A DNA stretch of 10,549 bases from Euperipatoides rowelli (Eukaryota > Onychophora > Udeonychophora > Euonychophora > Peripatopsidae): the NCBI GenBank assembly GCA_003024985.2, contig PXIH01S0025842.1. One strand, written 5' to 3'. This document shows positions 1 to 7,723 of the stretch, one piece after another (within the stretch, counting starts at the first letter, position 1; every line of letters begins with the position of its first letter). Both the position numbers and the translations under genes were made by a program. Under the pieces are notes generated by a model that made no database searches, was not told the DNA's origin, and worked only from the letters and a program-made list of their open reading frames with translations.

Positions 1-116
1 ATTTTGATGTATTTATGGCCCGAATATAACAAATTGATTAATTAAACAAGCATTTTTTTTTACAAAAATACACATAAATCAATGAAGTTGCAATAGGCAT
101 TGATATACCACTTTAA
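1..116 (+). repeat. Dispersed repeat, left copy (cut by window edge)
   Basis: This stretch matches 3786-3811 plus about 4146-4238, with some substitutions. Shared words include ATGTATTTATGG, AATCAATGAAGTTG, ATAGGCATTGATA and CCACTTTAA. Similarity stops right after CCACTTTAA in both copies, which marks one end of the repeat; the other end lies outside the window. No coding potential is seen. The left copy lacks the roughly 334 bp present inside the right copy. The family is not recognised; a non-autonomous transposable element is the simplest guess. Confidence 0.75.
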
Positions 117-579
117 GCTAAACTAAAACAGCATGGCTTTCTATTTAGTTATCTGTTATATAAAGTTTCATGGGACTACTGATGCTTTGAAACAGAAAGT
201 GGTATGTACTGTAAATGTTATGTAAGGACGGGTTATTGTTGGAGCCACTGATCCTAGCTAGACTCACTCAATAAATATTATTTTATCAAATTTAAAATAT
301 GATTAGACGAAAATAAGATACATCTAATCAGTCTAATGGATGAACAGAAAATTACAGTGAGTGTAAAACAGCATGAAACCGATGGCAAAAATAATAAAAC
401 AAAATACTATTACTTCGCTCAAGGACTATTAATTGGTCAAATGAAAATAACACACATTTTGCAGTAAATAACTTCCCGTTATAACTATTAACACTGTAAA
501 ACAGAGTGTCTACGTCACAGCTAAGGATGACAGTTTACAATATTTAAATTGATTGTAACAAAGGGAGTGAATGGACTAT
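117..579. other. Gene-free AT-rich stretch
   Basis: No open frame or recognisable gene is seen. Only short inverted repeats stand out: GATTAGA (301-307) with TCTAATC (323-329), and TTACAAT (535-541) with ATTGTAA (552-558). Both are short enough to be expected by chance in such DNA. Confidence 0.6.
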
Positions 580-693
580 AAGGTTTTCTGTACTAAGCTT
601 TAAGCAAAAAGTTTAACATATGGAATCCATATGCAAAAAGATATGGATTCAGTACCTTGAAATTTTCTTAAACGTTTAGTACAGAAAATCTTT
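580..693. repeat. Nested inverted repeat / hairpin
   Basis: The outer arms are about 25 bp (580-604 and 667-693). Both contain TTTTCTGTACTAA on the stem strand and differ only by a substitution near the outer end and a small difference around AAGCTTTAAG. Two mutually exclusive inner hairpins lie between them: a 17-nt palindrome CATATGGAATCCATATG at 617-633, and GAATCCATAT (623-632) pairing perfectly with ATATGGATTC (641-650). The compact form suggests a foldback or MITE-like relic, or a structured transcript. No target-site duplication is obvious. Confidence 0.7.
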
Positions 694-1236
694 TAATTGT
701 TGCCAGTTCTTATTAACAAAAAACAATCAACTTGAAGATCACATAAGGTATCTCTATTTACATATATTTCTTAAAAAAAACTTTTTATTATAGAAAAAAG
801 AGAAAATAAGTCAAAAAGCAGAAGAAAATAAATTATAAAAATCCAATTGCTCTCATTCTATTTTCAAGAAATATTTAAAAAAATAATCTTTAAATGGCAT
901 TAGTAAGACTAATCATGTATTGGAATTAATTTTTTTTAAATCATTGTAAATTTGATGACCTATTTTCAATTAATAAATCATTCATTACTCTGACATTAGC
1001 AGTGTGTAAACAAACAGTTCCCTTCCCAATTTTCTTAGCTAATAATGATAATCATTTCATACTATTTAGTTCAGAAATAAATTATTCATTAGCTTAATTA
1101 CTGACTATAAAAAAAGACCTGAGGACATAAAAAATATACGCTCAAGTAATATCACTACATATGTGAAAAAAAGGTTGTAAAGTTTAAATATAGCCTCATT
1201 AGAAAATGAGTAGAACGATCATTTATGAAATATGTA
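694..1236. other. Gene-free AT-rich stretch
   Basis: Very AT-rich sequence with several A and T runs (for example near 773-785 and 929-940). I see no open frame, splice-bounded exon, RNA gene or strong repeat in it. Confidence 0.6.
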
Positions 1237-1348
1237 AAATTGCAGCATCAAAAAAATGGTATATTCTAGCAATACAAGACAAATTAAATAAATTAGTATT
1301 TTCAACGCAATATCTAGAATATTTCAGCATATTTACTGCACAGACTTC
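1237..1348 (+). repeat. ~117-bp repeat family, single copy (cluster A)
   Basis: This is a diverged copy of the unit found in clusters at 2073-2385 and 4986-5300. Matching landmarks in order are GCAGCAT, TATTCTAG followed by AATA, ATACAAGACAAA, a CAA-rich middle, CTAGAATA, CATATTTACTG and a terminal T run. The copy leads without a break into the 45-bp tandem array at 1349, whose units open with the same kind of TTTTTAA head as the 117-bp units. Confidence 0.6.
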
Positions 1349-1709
1349 TTTTTAACCCTTTGAGCATTATGTGATAATATGCACTATATTGTATTTTTAA
1401 TTGTTTGGACATTATCTGTGCATATATGCAATATCACATTTTTAACTCTGTGAATATTATCTGTGCATATATAAACTATCATATTTTTAAATCTGAGCAT
1501 TCTGTGCATATACTGTATATATACAATATCATATTTTTAACCCTTTGAGCATTAACTGTGCATTATACTATCGTATTTTTAACCCTTTGAGCATTAACTA
1601 CGCATATATTCACTATCATATTTTTAATCCTTTGAGCATTATCTGTGCATAATATAACTAGCGTATATTTTAACCCTTTCAGCATTATGAGCGCTTATAT
1701 GCAGTCATA
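1349..1709 (+). repeat. 45-bp tandem repeat, eight units (minisatellite)
   Basis: Units start at 1349, 1394, 1439, 1484, 1534, 1576, 1621 and 1668; a ninth head at 1710 degenerates at once. Spacings are 45, 45, 45, 50, 42, 45, 47 and 42 bp. Each unit opens with TTTTTAA, usually followed by CCCTTTGAGCATTA, then CTGTGCATATA, and ends near CTATCATA. The units are diverged from one another and the variation in length lies in the TA-rich second half. There are no unique spacers, so this is a tandem array and not a CRISPR. Confidence 0.93.
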
Positions 1710-1736
1710 TTTTTAAAAAGTATAATGTATGCAGTA

Positions 1737-1864
1737 GAGAGGAATCAAATAATGACAGAAATGAAATTTTCAATCCCTCATACTTAAAAAATTTGCTATG
1801 CTTTTCGAGAGATTTTACGGTAACACTACTGTACTTTTCATTCTAAGAATATTTGATTCCTCTC
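1737..1864. repeat. 128-bp inverted repeat next to the minisatellite
   Basis: GAGAGGAATCAAATA at 1737-1751 is the exact reverse complement of TATTTGATTCCTCTC at 1850-1864, a perfect 15-bp arm. Pairing continues less perfectly inward: AGAAATGAAA near 1758-1767 resembles the complement of TTTCATTCTAA near 1837-1847. The 98-bp interior has no open frame. It could be a small foldback element or MITE relic; flanking bases show no clear target-site duplication. Confidence 0.75.
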
Positions 1865-2072
1865 ATGGGAAACCAATTCATTACTAATCTGACTGAGAAA
1901 GGTTGAGTCAGGTTAATCCATTAGCAGATTTATAAATACGGAAGACACGGAAATGGCCATGCTTTTGACTTTTTCTGTTCTTTCAATTACAATCTGCACT
2001 TAGCATAGGCATTTCTGATAAATTTTGCATATGGGAAAAATGATTTTTCTTGCGATAAACTACCAAATGGTA
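1865..2072. other. Gene-free spacer
   Basis: Spacer between the inverted repeat and the second cluster of 117-bp repeats. No open frame, RNA gene or notable repeat is seen. Confidence 0.5.
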
Positions 2073-2385
2073 GAGTTAATTTAGAGAAGTGTTAAGAATG
2101 ATATTACCATTGATATAAGACAAAGTAAATATTTATCAATACAATTATTAGAATAATTTAGCACATTTAATGTACTGATTTTTTATAATTTAGAGCCGCA
2201 TAAGAATGGTAATATTCTAGGAATATATCTGATATAATGAATATATTATTTTATTAACCAATGCAATGATTAGAATAACTTGTCATAATTATTGAAATGG
2301 CTTTTTTTTTTTTAAATTTGGAGCAACCAAAGAATATTATTTTAGGAATACAAATCAGATGTTGAATACAGAGATAAAGCATTGT
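2073..2385 (+). repeat. ~117-bp repeat family, cluster B (about 2.6 units)
   Basis: Unit heads lie near 2073, 2181 and 2302, giving periods of about 108 and 121 bp. Recurrent blocks are TAATTTAGAG or AAATTTGGAG, AAGAATGGTAATATT, CTAGGAATATA, ATATTTAT, CAATGCAATGATTAGAATAA and TGTACTGATTTTTT. The third unit is cut off after about 80 bp, next to a perfect hairpin CATTGTTG (2380-2387) / CAACAATG (2390-2397). The same unit recurs at 1237-1348 and 4986-5300. Confidence 0.8.
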
Positions 2386-2397
2386 TGTCCAACAATG

Positions 2398-3020
2398 AAA
2401 GAGCAAAAAATAAATATATTGAGCAGATATGAAAGCAGTGTTTGATTTTTACAATCTTACTGTGTTCCGAGAATAGTAAAAATCGTATTAATTGGACTAG
2501 TTAAATCTAAAAGATAATGTTCTGTTGGACTAATAGGAAAATTACTTTTGGATCGATCAATCTCTGAATTACCTATTTTTCATTAAATTCTGCTTTAAGA
2601 ATTCATATCCAAAAATTATTTCATTTTTTAAATTTGAACCAATTCTAGAATTGTAATTATATTTTTAAAATTGAAACCAGAATTCATATAATTTAATCTA
2701 AGCAATTGCTGAATAAAGCAATATACACAGTAACTATTAACTAGATTCATCACTCATGTAGACATTTTGCATTTTTAATAATATTCTCACTTTCTGTTCC
2801 CTTATTTCATTTTCATCTGTTGTAACTTGGATTCAAGTTGATCGCATAATGCAAGAAAGAATGAGTGTATGTTACCCTGAATTTTTTTTATTTCATAAGT
2901 TATAATATAGGAATTAGAACTTCATTTAAATGATTTTCATAAAATGTCTACTTGTTAATATATCTTTAGATTAGGCTAGTTGTATTTAATGTGGTTTATC
3001 AATGATTTTTTTAAAATTGA
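2398..3020. other. Gene-free AT-rich stretch
   Basis: No gene is recognised. Minor features are a 14-bp palindrome CAATTCTAGAATTG at 2640-2653 and a repeated AGAATTCATAT on either side of it. Confidence 0.55.
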
Positions 3021-3094
3021 TTTATGTTTAGTTTTTTAATTAAAAATATTTGTTTAATTAATCAATTTGAAAAATTTAAACTGAAACATATAAA
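3021..3094. repeat. Imperfect inverted repeat
   Basis: TTTATGTTTAGTTT at 3021-3034 pairs, with a small bulge, with AAACTGAAACATATAAA at 3078-3094. The interior is almost pure A/T, so part of the pairing is expected from composition. The mixed-base arm core is the only reason to list it. Confidence 0.3.
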
Positions 3095-3785
3095 AATTTG
3101 CAAGTTTCTACTTTGTTTAAAAAAATAAAACCCTATTGCTGACGTCAATTTGACGTAGCCAAAGGATAAAATCTTGCTGGGATGATTTTGCATATCTGGG
3201 ACCAAGAGTCAAGACGCTATCAAGCTAGTCATGAATTCATTACATTATTGTTTAGAAAAATAGTCAACCGATGTTATTACTTAAAGTTTTGAAGAGAAAA
3301 AAAAAAAGAACAGAGAAAAAGTTTATTTCTTTGCATCAGTATAAAAGCCATAAAATTTTGAGGTAATTCTTGGGAATGAAGTTGAAATCAATTGTAAGAA
3401 GAAAAAAAAACATCTCAAAATACCGGAAGGCTTTTGTACGTTATTAACTTGACACAATGAGAACAAAAAGTTAACTATTATTTCCAAAGTTTTTAATAAT
3501 ATTTCTTAAATATTCGTAGAGATTATACTTTTTAATGCAAATAAAACCTGTTAAAGATTTATTTTCAGCCTGCATGTGTTTGTTTATAATAAAAACCACC
3601 GACTGACAAAAAAAGAAAGAAACTTTGCATCCCTGACTGATCTACATTCTGATTGGTCTGTGAAGGAAACCGTGTCTGGTCTGACAATCACTTACTGAAA
3701 TCCACATGAGATTTTTCTGGCAAAATTATAGACGTGGCGTCACTAGTAGGGTTGATATTTTGCTACATATTGGCATAAAAGTGGA
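3095..3785. other. Less AT-rich gene-free stretch with regulatory-like motifs
   Basis: This region stands out from its flanks by having more G and C and several CpG-containing words. Listed separately is a CRE pair at 3140-3155. Others are TATAAAAG at 3340-3347, an inverted CCAAT (ATTGG) at 3652-3656, and GACGTGGCGTCAC at 3731-3743, in which GACG and CGTC form an inverted repeat. A possible acceptor (TTTATTTTCAG near 3559-3569) is followed by frames that stop within a few codons, so no exon is called. Confidence 0.35.
3140..3155. promoter_or_regulatory. CRE-like palindrome plus half-site
   Basis: A perfect TGACGTCA (3140-3147), the consensus site of CREB/ATF bZIP factors, is followed after three bases by a half-site TGACG (3151-3155). 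In AT-rich DNA an 8-bp site with two CpGs side by side with a half-site is uncommon. No transcription start or gene is identifiable nearby, so function is not shown. Confidence 0.3.
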
Positions 3786-4238
3786 ATTTTTATGTATTTA
3801 TGGACTGAATAGATATGACTGTCTTCACCAGGATGAATTTTACTCATGTCTTTATGAAGAATTTCTGTGATACGGTGGTATTATCAGACATTAACTTTCT
3901 TTTCTTTTCAGTTTGATTTTATAATCAATTATACTTTTGAAAGTAATGTGAATTACTCTACATCCTTAGGGGCTAAGGCCTTTTATATTTAAAAATAAAT
4001 TTTATTCATTATATTTATCTATTTTTTTCTCTCTTGTTAAATATGTTGATATAATGTGGCCATGGAGTGTCATTTGGCTTATTGAAATTTATTTCATGGG
4101 TTTTTCAATGTGTTTAATGAATAAACGATATATAATAATACCAATAATATAAAAAAATTCATTAATCAAACAAGCACTTTTATACAAAAATACACCTAAA
4201 TCAATGAAGTTGAAATAGGCATTGATAAACCACTTTAA
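3786..4238 (+). repeat. Dispersed repeat, right copy, interrupted
   Basis: Bases 3786-3811 match 1-26, and about 4146-4238 match roughly 25-116 of the left copy, including AATCAATGAAGTTG and ATAGGCATTGATA. Both copies end at CCACTTTAA. The two matching parts are separated here by about 334 bp absent from the left copy. The sequences have diverged by substitutions, so the duplication is old. The upstream limit cannot be set because the left copy runs off the window. Confidence 0.75.
3812..4145. mobile_element. Candidate insertion inside the dispersed repeat
   Basis: These ~334 bases interrupt the right copy of the repeat relative to the left copy. The flanking bases share a short AATA (3808-3811 and about 4146-4149), which could be a target-site duplication or deletion microhomology. 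The interior includes TTTCTTTTCTTTTCAG at about 3896-3911, a GGGGCTAAGGCC block near 3969-3980 and no open frame. No terminal inverted repeat or poly-A tail is clear. A deletion in the left copy explains the data equally well. Confidence 0.4.
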
Positions 4239-4620
4239 AATATACACAATTTTTGAAAATTAAAATATAAACATTTTAATTAAAATATGGAATTTTGAAG
4301 CAATTGTTCTGATGAATAGCTACCAGATTAATTTTGTTTAATCATGGTGAATCGAGTTGCAATTCATCTCTCCTCCCCTCTTCCTGGCAGAGTTATAAAG
4401 AAAATAGGATTAAATTAAATTTTTTAAAAATGCAAAATTTTCATGTGTGAAAAATATAGTGTTTTAAAATATATAATTTTTATTATTTGTGGGATAGTAA
4501 TTCCCTTTACGGAATAGTAAATCTAATTCATCACTGTTATGTACTAACAGTGCCCAAAATATTAAAGTCATACACTGTGAATGTACTTAAGTACAGTACA
4601 TTTCTTGCATTTTTTTCTAA
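4239..4620. other. Gene-free AT-rich stretch
   Basis: No gene is seen. A perfect 12-bp palindrome GTACTTAAGTAC lies at 4583-4594, with AATGTAC/GTACATT around it (4580-4602). Confidence 0.5.
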
Positions 4621-4869
4621 GATAAATTGGAATTCAAACTCAGCTTTATAAATAAAAATTCAAATATTTTTAAAAATTCTTTTCCAAACTATTTAGTCAC
4701 CATATGTAACAAAACATCAGGTTTACATCTTATAAAACAAAAGAATGTTATGCCTACAATGCTTGGAAAATTAAAATTAATTTTACAGTGATAGAAAGTT
4801 GCAAATTTGGCAACTTTTCTTTAAATAAATTGGGCTTCGAACTCTATTTAGAAATAAAAATTCATAAAT
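4621..4869 (+). repeat. Degenerate direct repeat, ~203-bp offset
   Basis: Bases 4622-4666 and 4825-4869 share ATAAATTGG, an AACTC block and AAATAAAAATTCA in the same order, at a constant offset of 202-203 bp. A T-rich block just upstream (near 4607-4621 and 4810-4824) is also alike. Identity is partial and the composition is biased, so common descent is likely but not certain. Confidence 0.45.
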
Positions 4870-4951
4870 CTGAACTGTTTACAAGGACTGCCTGGCTATT
4901 ATTTTTATATTTTTTTTATCAATGGAAAAAGACAATTTTGTATTTACTCTC

Positions 4952-4965
4952 AAAAAAAAAAAAAA
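4952..4965 (+). repeat. A14 homopolymer
   Basis: A run of 14 A immediately before the third cluster of 117-bp repeats. No SINE or LINE body is recognisable upstream that would make it a retroposon tail. Confidence 0.9.
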
Positions 4966-4985
4966 GTTATGAGGAATTTCCCATT

Positions 4986-5300
4986 CATATCAGATAACAA
5001 TCTTTTAATGCAATATTATCAATATAATGATTACACTAATTTATTCATATTGACTGTACTGGGTTTTTTTTAAAATCCAGAGAAGCACAGTAATAATTAT
5101 AAGGTTATTATAGAAATACAAGCCATATAAATATATACTTTATGTATCAATGCAGAGATTAGAATAATTTATCTATATTTACTTTTTTTTTTTTAACTCA
5201 GAGCAGCATAAGAATAAAAATATTCTAGGAATATGTCAGATGAAGTGAATATTTATTTTATTTATCAGTGCAATGATTAGAATAGTTTATTATATTTTCT
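4986..5300 (+). repeat. ~117-bp repeat family, cluster C (about 2.7 units)
   Basis: The cluster starts mid-unit with CATATCAGATAA (about 4986). Full unit heads follow near 5063 and 5183, giving a period of about 120 bp. Landmarks shared with cluster B are GAGCAGCATAAGAAT, TATTCTAGGAATAT, GTCAGATGAAGTGAATATTT, ATCAGTGCAATGATTAGAAT and TGTACTG before a T run. It lies about 2.9 kb from cluster B in the same orientation. Confidence 0.8.
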
Positions 5301-7188
5301 CTACTTCATACATTTTATTGTAAATATAGATAGGCTATACTGCACATATTTAGGATTGTTAAAATGATACAATATGTAAATGAATTAAAATTTAATCGAT
5401 TAATAGCTGAAAACATCAAATTGGCAGCAAAAACTAAGATATTGCTGACTATTCCGTAATCGGTCTTTTTTATTAACATCGACCAATTCAAATTCTCATC
5501 TCTAATTAGCTTCCTGTAATATGGTTGTCATGCAAATATATCTAATTCTTTTTATATCAGTATATCTTTTTCTTCCAATGTAAAAAGAATCAAAATCACA
5601 AATTAAATTTAATAAAAAAAATAATAGCTCTGGAAGAGAGAGAGAGAGAGAAGTACAATATTTGAAAGAAGTAAAAAGATGATTTTGATCATGAAAACCC
5701 CAAAAAGATGAAAACAAATCTCAAAACATTTTTAAGCAGAAATTTTATTTTTTCACCCCACAATAAATTCTTAAAAAAAAGATATCTCATAAAACAATAT
5801 CATGTGCAATCAATAAATATAATTGTGACTTAACAAGTGATTATTTAAAATAAACTAAAAAATACAAAATACATTGTAGTTGGAATAAGAAGTAGTCAAG
5901 ACTATTATTGGTACAGGAGTATATTCACCAAGGTTTCCAACAGCTTTATAGTTCCATTCAAAATGCTCTTTGCCTCTTATATTTAGTTATTATATAGAAA
6001 TTCTCATCACACCAAAATTGTAAAAAGAATGTAGAGGTGATATAACAAAGGAGGAATGATTACAACATTATAAAAAAAAACTAAAGTGACAAGTAATAAA
6101 ATTTTGAGTTTTAAAAGTCTACTCATGACAAAAATTCAAATAGGAAATTCATGTAAAAGTTTCTATCATATTATTAAATTGTCTAAATTCTGTTCATAAA
6201 TTATATATGAAAGTTAAAGTTATTTTGATTATGTTTGTTACTTTTTAATTACAGAGTATACATATGAAAGTGGCTATTAATAAAAAAAACATTAAAAAAT
6301 TAATGCAATTTACAGTATATTGTATGTACAAATTACAATAGTATTTTTCATTATTTTTTCCATATTGTATTTTAAATTCTTTTTTTTTTTGAGAACGTTA
6401 ATATAATTAAATGTTTTTTTAATGGAGGAAAGGGATTTCTATTCAATATCCAAAAGTTTTATTTAAACTTAAATCAGCCTTGCCTAACAGATAGGGACTT
6501 AATTTTATGAGAAACCATCAATTTTTGATAAAAACTTAAATTTCATCAAAAAAAAAATTGGGTTTTGATTTATTATTTTCTCAAACCACACAATATTTTG
6601 TTATTTCATCATAAATATACCCAGAATTATTAACACTAAACAATTAGGTATTATACATATGAAACTAGTTTTAAATTTTTTGGTGTAGTTGGTGTAAATA
6701 TTTGCAATCCTACTTTTTAAAATATGCATACAGCTTGAGTATAGAACAGTGACCAATATACTGTATATAAAAACCATCTATTTTTGTTTCACTTATGCCT
6801 GGACAAAATTTTAGGATAGACATGAGAGATTTTCATAAACTGCCACAGTGACAGCATACAATTACTCTCTTTTTGCAACTTGCCAAGATAATTTATTTCA
6901 TTTATAAAGTTTTAAAAGCCTGCTAAGATAAAAGAAGAGAACCAAAATATTTAATCAGTCTTATAGGAGGATTCAAGAATAAAGAAGCAAGTTTCATGAA
7001 AATGCATTCATCTTAGAATTTTTTTTGGCTGCCTTCTCTTTTAAGATTTGTTTAACTCATTCTGGTGAGTGAAAGTTGTATTATACAGGATTTTATTTTT
7101 ATTTTGTGAGGTTGTACCTACTTCCTATAAATGAATTAGCTGATATTGATCAAGCTTAATAGGAAGCATACATGGCTTTGAGGCTAAA
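5301..7188. other. Long gene-free AT-rich region
   Basis: Nearly 1.9 kb without a believable gene. It contains a GA microsatellite (5634-5651), many A and T runs and stop codons in all frames. No splice-bounded open segment, tRNA, satellite unit or long inverted repeat was recognised. It may be intron of the minus-strand gene whose exon is at 10256-10421, but the sequence does not prove this. Confidence 0.55.
5634..5651 (+). repeat. GA dinucleotide microsatellite
   Basis: About nine GA units with one initial interruption. On the minus strand it reads as a CT-rich pyrimidine tract, but no AG acceptor followed by open coding sequence is seen beside it. Confidence 0.85.
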
Positions 7189-7190
7189 TA

Positions 7191-7208
7191 TGTTAGGGAG
7201 GGGGGGGG
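7191..7208 (+). repeat. TGTTAGGGAG plus G9 run
   Basis: TATGTTAGGGAG occurs at 7189-7200 and again at 7359-7370, where it opens the candidate LTR. At 7200-7208 the copy runs into nine G, very unusual in this AT-rich setting, and AGAAGT follows the motif in both places. It may be a stub of a second LTR or the product of a small local duplication. Confidence 0.4.
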
Positions 7209-7360
7209 ATAAGAAGTTGGAAGGAGTTTTTTTAATGATGAATAATGGGTGAGAAGAATATATTGGCTGACCAGTTTCCCCAAGCAGTCTATGGATTAGG
7301 ACAATATTTGATAGAAAGTTTATATGGATCACTATTTTGTGGGTGATAAAGTAGACAGTA

Positions 7361-7643
7361 TGTTAGGGAGAGAAGTGACTGCATATGTTTGTACTGTATC
7401 GATAGTTCATATCGATAGTATAAATGAAGCAGATTTCTAATCTCACGTTTTATTATGCATACAGCATGCATGTTTATATCTTTATGTTTTTGAGTTAGAA
7501 CTGTGATAGTCCTAGAACTAGATGTTGTGATATAAACCCGCTTTCGATTGTTAAATGTCAGCATTCCAGTTTGTATTTGTTTTTAGTCCATTAAACTACC
7601 TTCTAGTTTGATCCATATCATTTTCCCTAGTTAAGACACAACA
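7361..7643 (+). repeat. Candidate 5' LTR
   Basis: This 283-bp segment starts TGTTAGGGAG and ends ACACAACA, so it has the TG...CA ends and a short inverted TGTT/AACA terminus. Inside are TATCGATA at 7397-7404 and 7410-7417, TATAAAT at 7419-7425 and ATTAAA at 7590-7595, arranged like U3 promoter and R/U5 polyadenylation signals. It ends 80 bp before the gag start, a spacing that suits a compact element. No second LTR is present for comparison, so the boundaries are inferred. Confidence 0.45.
7397..7425 (+). promoter_or_regulatory. Two TATCGATA boxes and TATA box in the LTR
   Basis: The motif TATCGATAGT occurs twice, 13 bp apart (7397-7406, 7410-7419). The second copy abuts TATAAAT (7419-7425). 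TATCGATA is the DRE core bound by DREF-type factors in insects; whether this host has such a factor is unknown. The arrangement looks like a compact core promoter for the retroelement. Confidence 0.4.
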
Positions 7644-7656
7644 GGGGAAGATGACT

Positions 7657-7667
7657 TGGCGATGAAT
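7657..7667 (+). other. Possible degenerate primer-binding site
   Basis: TGGCGATGAAT lies 13 bases after the proposed LTR end. Many Ty3/gypsy primer-binding sites begin TGGCGA or TGGCGC, complementary to a tRNA 3' end. The gap from the LTR end is larger than usual. An alternative is GGGGAAGATGAC directly at 7644, with mutations. Confidence 0.25.
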
Positions 7668-7723
7668 ATTATAGGAAAATATACAGTACGGTATTTAAAA
7701 AATAAGATAGCTGAATTGTCACT

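Noticed and set aside
1349-1709. CRISPR-like regular array
   Set aside because: The 45-bp units follow each other directly without unique spacers, and the window is eukaryotic in character.
3340-3347. TATAAAAG as a gene promoter
   Set aside because: TATA-like words are frequent in this composition and no open frame or exon follows within a plausible distance.
4788-4997. 69-codon open frame on the plus strand
   Set aside because: It is rich in K, L, F, Y and I as expected of translated AT-rich DNA, crosses the A14 homopolymer and runs into a satellite unit. No domain or exon signals are seen.
5502-5717. 71-codon open frame on the minus strand
   Set aside because: It includes the translated GA microsatellite and low-complexity residues; no recognisable motif or splice context.
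7196-7208. G-quadruplex from the G9 run
   Set aside because: It has one short G3 and one G9 tract on a single short stretch; four separated G tracts are not present.
7289-7564. 91-codon open frame on the minus strand
   Set aside because: It lies antisense to the candidate LTR and has no recognisable domain; LTR sequence commonly gives chance frames.
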